A stretch of 64,000 bases of DNA from positions 7,652 to 71,651 of the forward strand of contig CAYXOL010000024.1 in NCBI GenBank assembly GCA_964467165.1, in the 5' to 3' direction. Numbering within the stretch: the stretch's first letter is position 1; each line of letters opens with the position of its first letter. Positions 63,463 to 64,000 of the stretch are shown piece after piece. The DNA comes from Clostridium_AD sp964467165. GTDB lineage: Bacteria > Bacillota > Clostridia > Clostridiales > Clostridiaceae. The notes below the pieces were generated by a model, which did not search any database, was not told where the DNA came from, and saw only the letters and a list, made by a program, of their open reading frames with translations. Both the position numbers and the translations under genes were made by a program.

Positions 63463-63525
63463 TTTTCAATGTATGATGTAAACTTTTTCATTTAGCGAAT
63501 TGATGATTTAAAGGAGAGATATCTT

Positions 63526-64000
63526 ATGGAAAAATTAATAATTACTGCAGCTATATGCGGAGCAGAAGTTACAAAAGAGCATAATCCAAACGTTCCCTAC
63601 ACTGTTTTGGAGATAGCAAATGAAGCAGAGAAAGCATATAGGGCAGGAGCTAGTATTATTCATTTACACGTAAGGAAAGATGATGGCACACCTACTCAAG
63701 ACAAGGAAAGATTTAGTGCTTGTATGGAAGCTATTAAGGAAAGATGTCCGGATGTTATTGTTCAACCATCAACAGGCGGAGCGGTGGGGATGAGCAATGC
63801 AGAAAGATTGCAACCTGTTGATTTAAGGCCGGAAATGGCAACTTTAGATGCGGGTACTTGTAATTTCGGTGGAGATGATGTATTCGTAAACACTGAGAAT
63901 ACAATTAAAGAATTTGGTGAAAAGATGATTGAACTCTCAGTAAAACCAGAAATTGAAGTTTTTGACAAAGGTATGATAGATATGGCCATAAGACTTCAAA
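63526..64000 (+). CDS. kce: 3-keto-5-aminohexanoate cleavage enzyme, 5' part
   Basis: The first 158 codons of a BKACE-family enzyme; the frame is still open at the window edge. It condenses 3-keto-5-aminohexanoate with acetyl-CoA to form 3-aminobutyryl-CoA (the Kal substrate) and acetoacetate. Seen: IITAAICGAEVTKEHNPNVPYT, zinc ligands in ASIIHLHVR, QPSTGGAVGMSNAERL and PEMATLDAGTCNFGGD. AAGGAG before the ATG. Further lysine genes are expected downstream. Confidence 0.94.
   Translation, partial: MEKLIITAAICGAEVTKEHNPNVPYTVLEIANEAEKAYRAGASIIHLHVRKDDGTPTQDKERFSACMEAIKERCPDVIVQPSTGGAVGMSNAERLQPVDLRPEMATLDAGTCNFGGDDVFVNTENTIKEFGEKMIELSVKPEIEVFDKGMIDMAIRLQ

Noticed and set aside
1..64000. CRISPR arrays, insertion sequences, prophage or a defence island
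   Set aside because: No spaced direct repeats, transposases, integrases or phage structural genes were seen; the RusA-like gene stands alone among core genes.

Overview
The window is a low-GC chromosome segment of an anaerobic, amino-acid-fermenting Firmicute, most likely a Clostridium or a close relative. Three things point there. There is a complete D-proline reductase (Stickland) cluster with a UGA-encoded selenocysteine. There are the first genes of a lysine-fermentation pathway, plus threonine-cleavage and urocanate genes. The control elements are typical of Firmicutes: two T-boxes, an FMN riboswitch, a lysine riboswitch, a CcpA-type cre site and a sigma-54 promoter. I see no prophage, insertion sequence, CRISPR array or rRNA operon.

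Layout. 1-1253 is the 3' part of a chemoreceptor with an unusual C-terminal sensor domain. 1376-3162 is prolyl-tRNA synthetase behind a proline T-box, divergent from prdR. 3312-12337 is the proline reductase block: prdR, then a perfect -24/-12 promoter driving prdC-prdA-small orf-prdB(Sec)-prdD-prdE-prdF. A TSUP membrane transporter (12603-13478) with its own operator-like promoter follows. 13585-20683 holds an M28 peptidase, tex, an FMN riboswitch with the riboflavin transporter ribU, the tsaE-tsaB-rimI operon and a CBS-ACT protein. 20809-20984 carries two tandem tRNA-Trp genes. 21112-26003 has a flavoprotein, a cysteine T-box with cysK-cysE, queG and an acyltransferase.

26232-30505 encodes threonine breakdown (kbl, tdh), endonuclease III and malic enzyme. 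30561-37901 has a thioredoxin-like protein, a hemolysin-III protein, a DUF1836 protein, pepT, htrA and class III fbp. 38173-44811 has a SulP transporter divergent from a tandem-MarR regulator, lemA with a TPM-domain protein, a ROK kinase and a DUF4230 protein. 45064-50756 has glycogen phosphorylase under a cre-overlapped promoter, a MATE pump, a protein ending in 7-residue repeats, ilvE and a 47-codon small gene. 50884-56980 has a RusA-like protein with a zinc ribbon, tsaD, an AI-2E family permease, a degenerate receiver-zinc ribbon protein and hutU. 57239-62598 has two orphan membrane proteins, a DUF2087 protein, an acetyltransferase and the YuaF-flotillin pair. 62628-64000 has a lysine riboswitch followed by kal and kce, which runs off the end.

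How it works together. Proline is racemised (PrdF) and reductively cleaved (PrdA/PrdB, with electrons probably through PrdC) under the sigma-54 activator PrdR. The neighbouring ProRS gene reads uncharged tRNA-Pro through its T-box, so both fates of proline are controlled side by side. Threonine (tdh/kbl), lysine (kal/kce) and histidine (hutU) degradation add further amino-acid fermentation. The strongest new observation is that the lysine riboswitch upstream of kal folds on paper as a lysine-activated switch, which would suit a catabolic operon.
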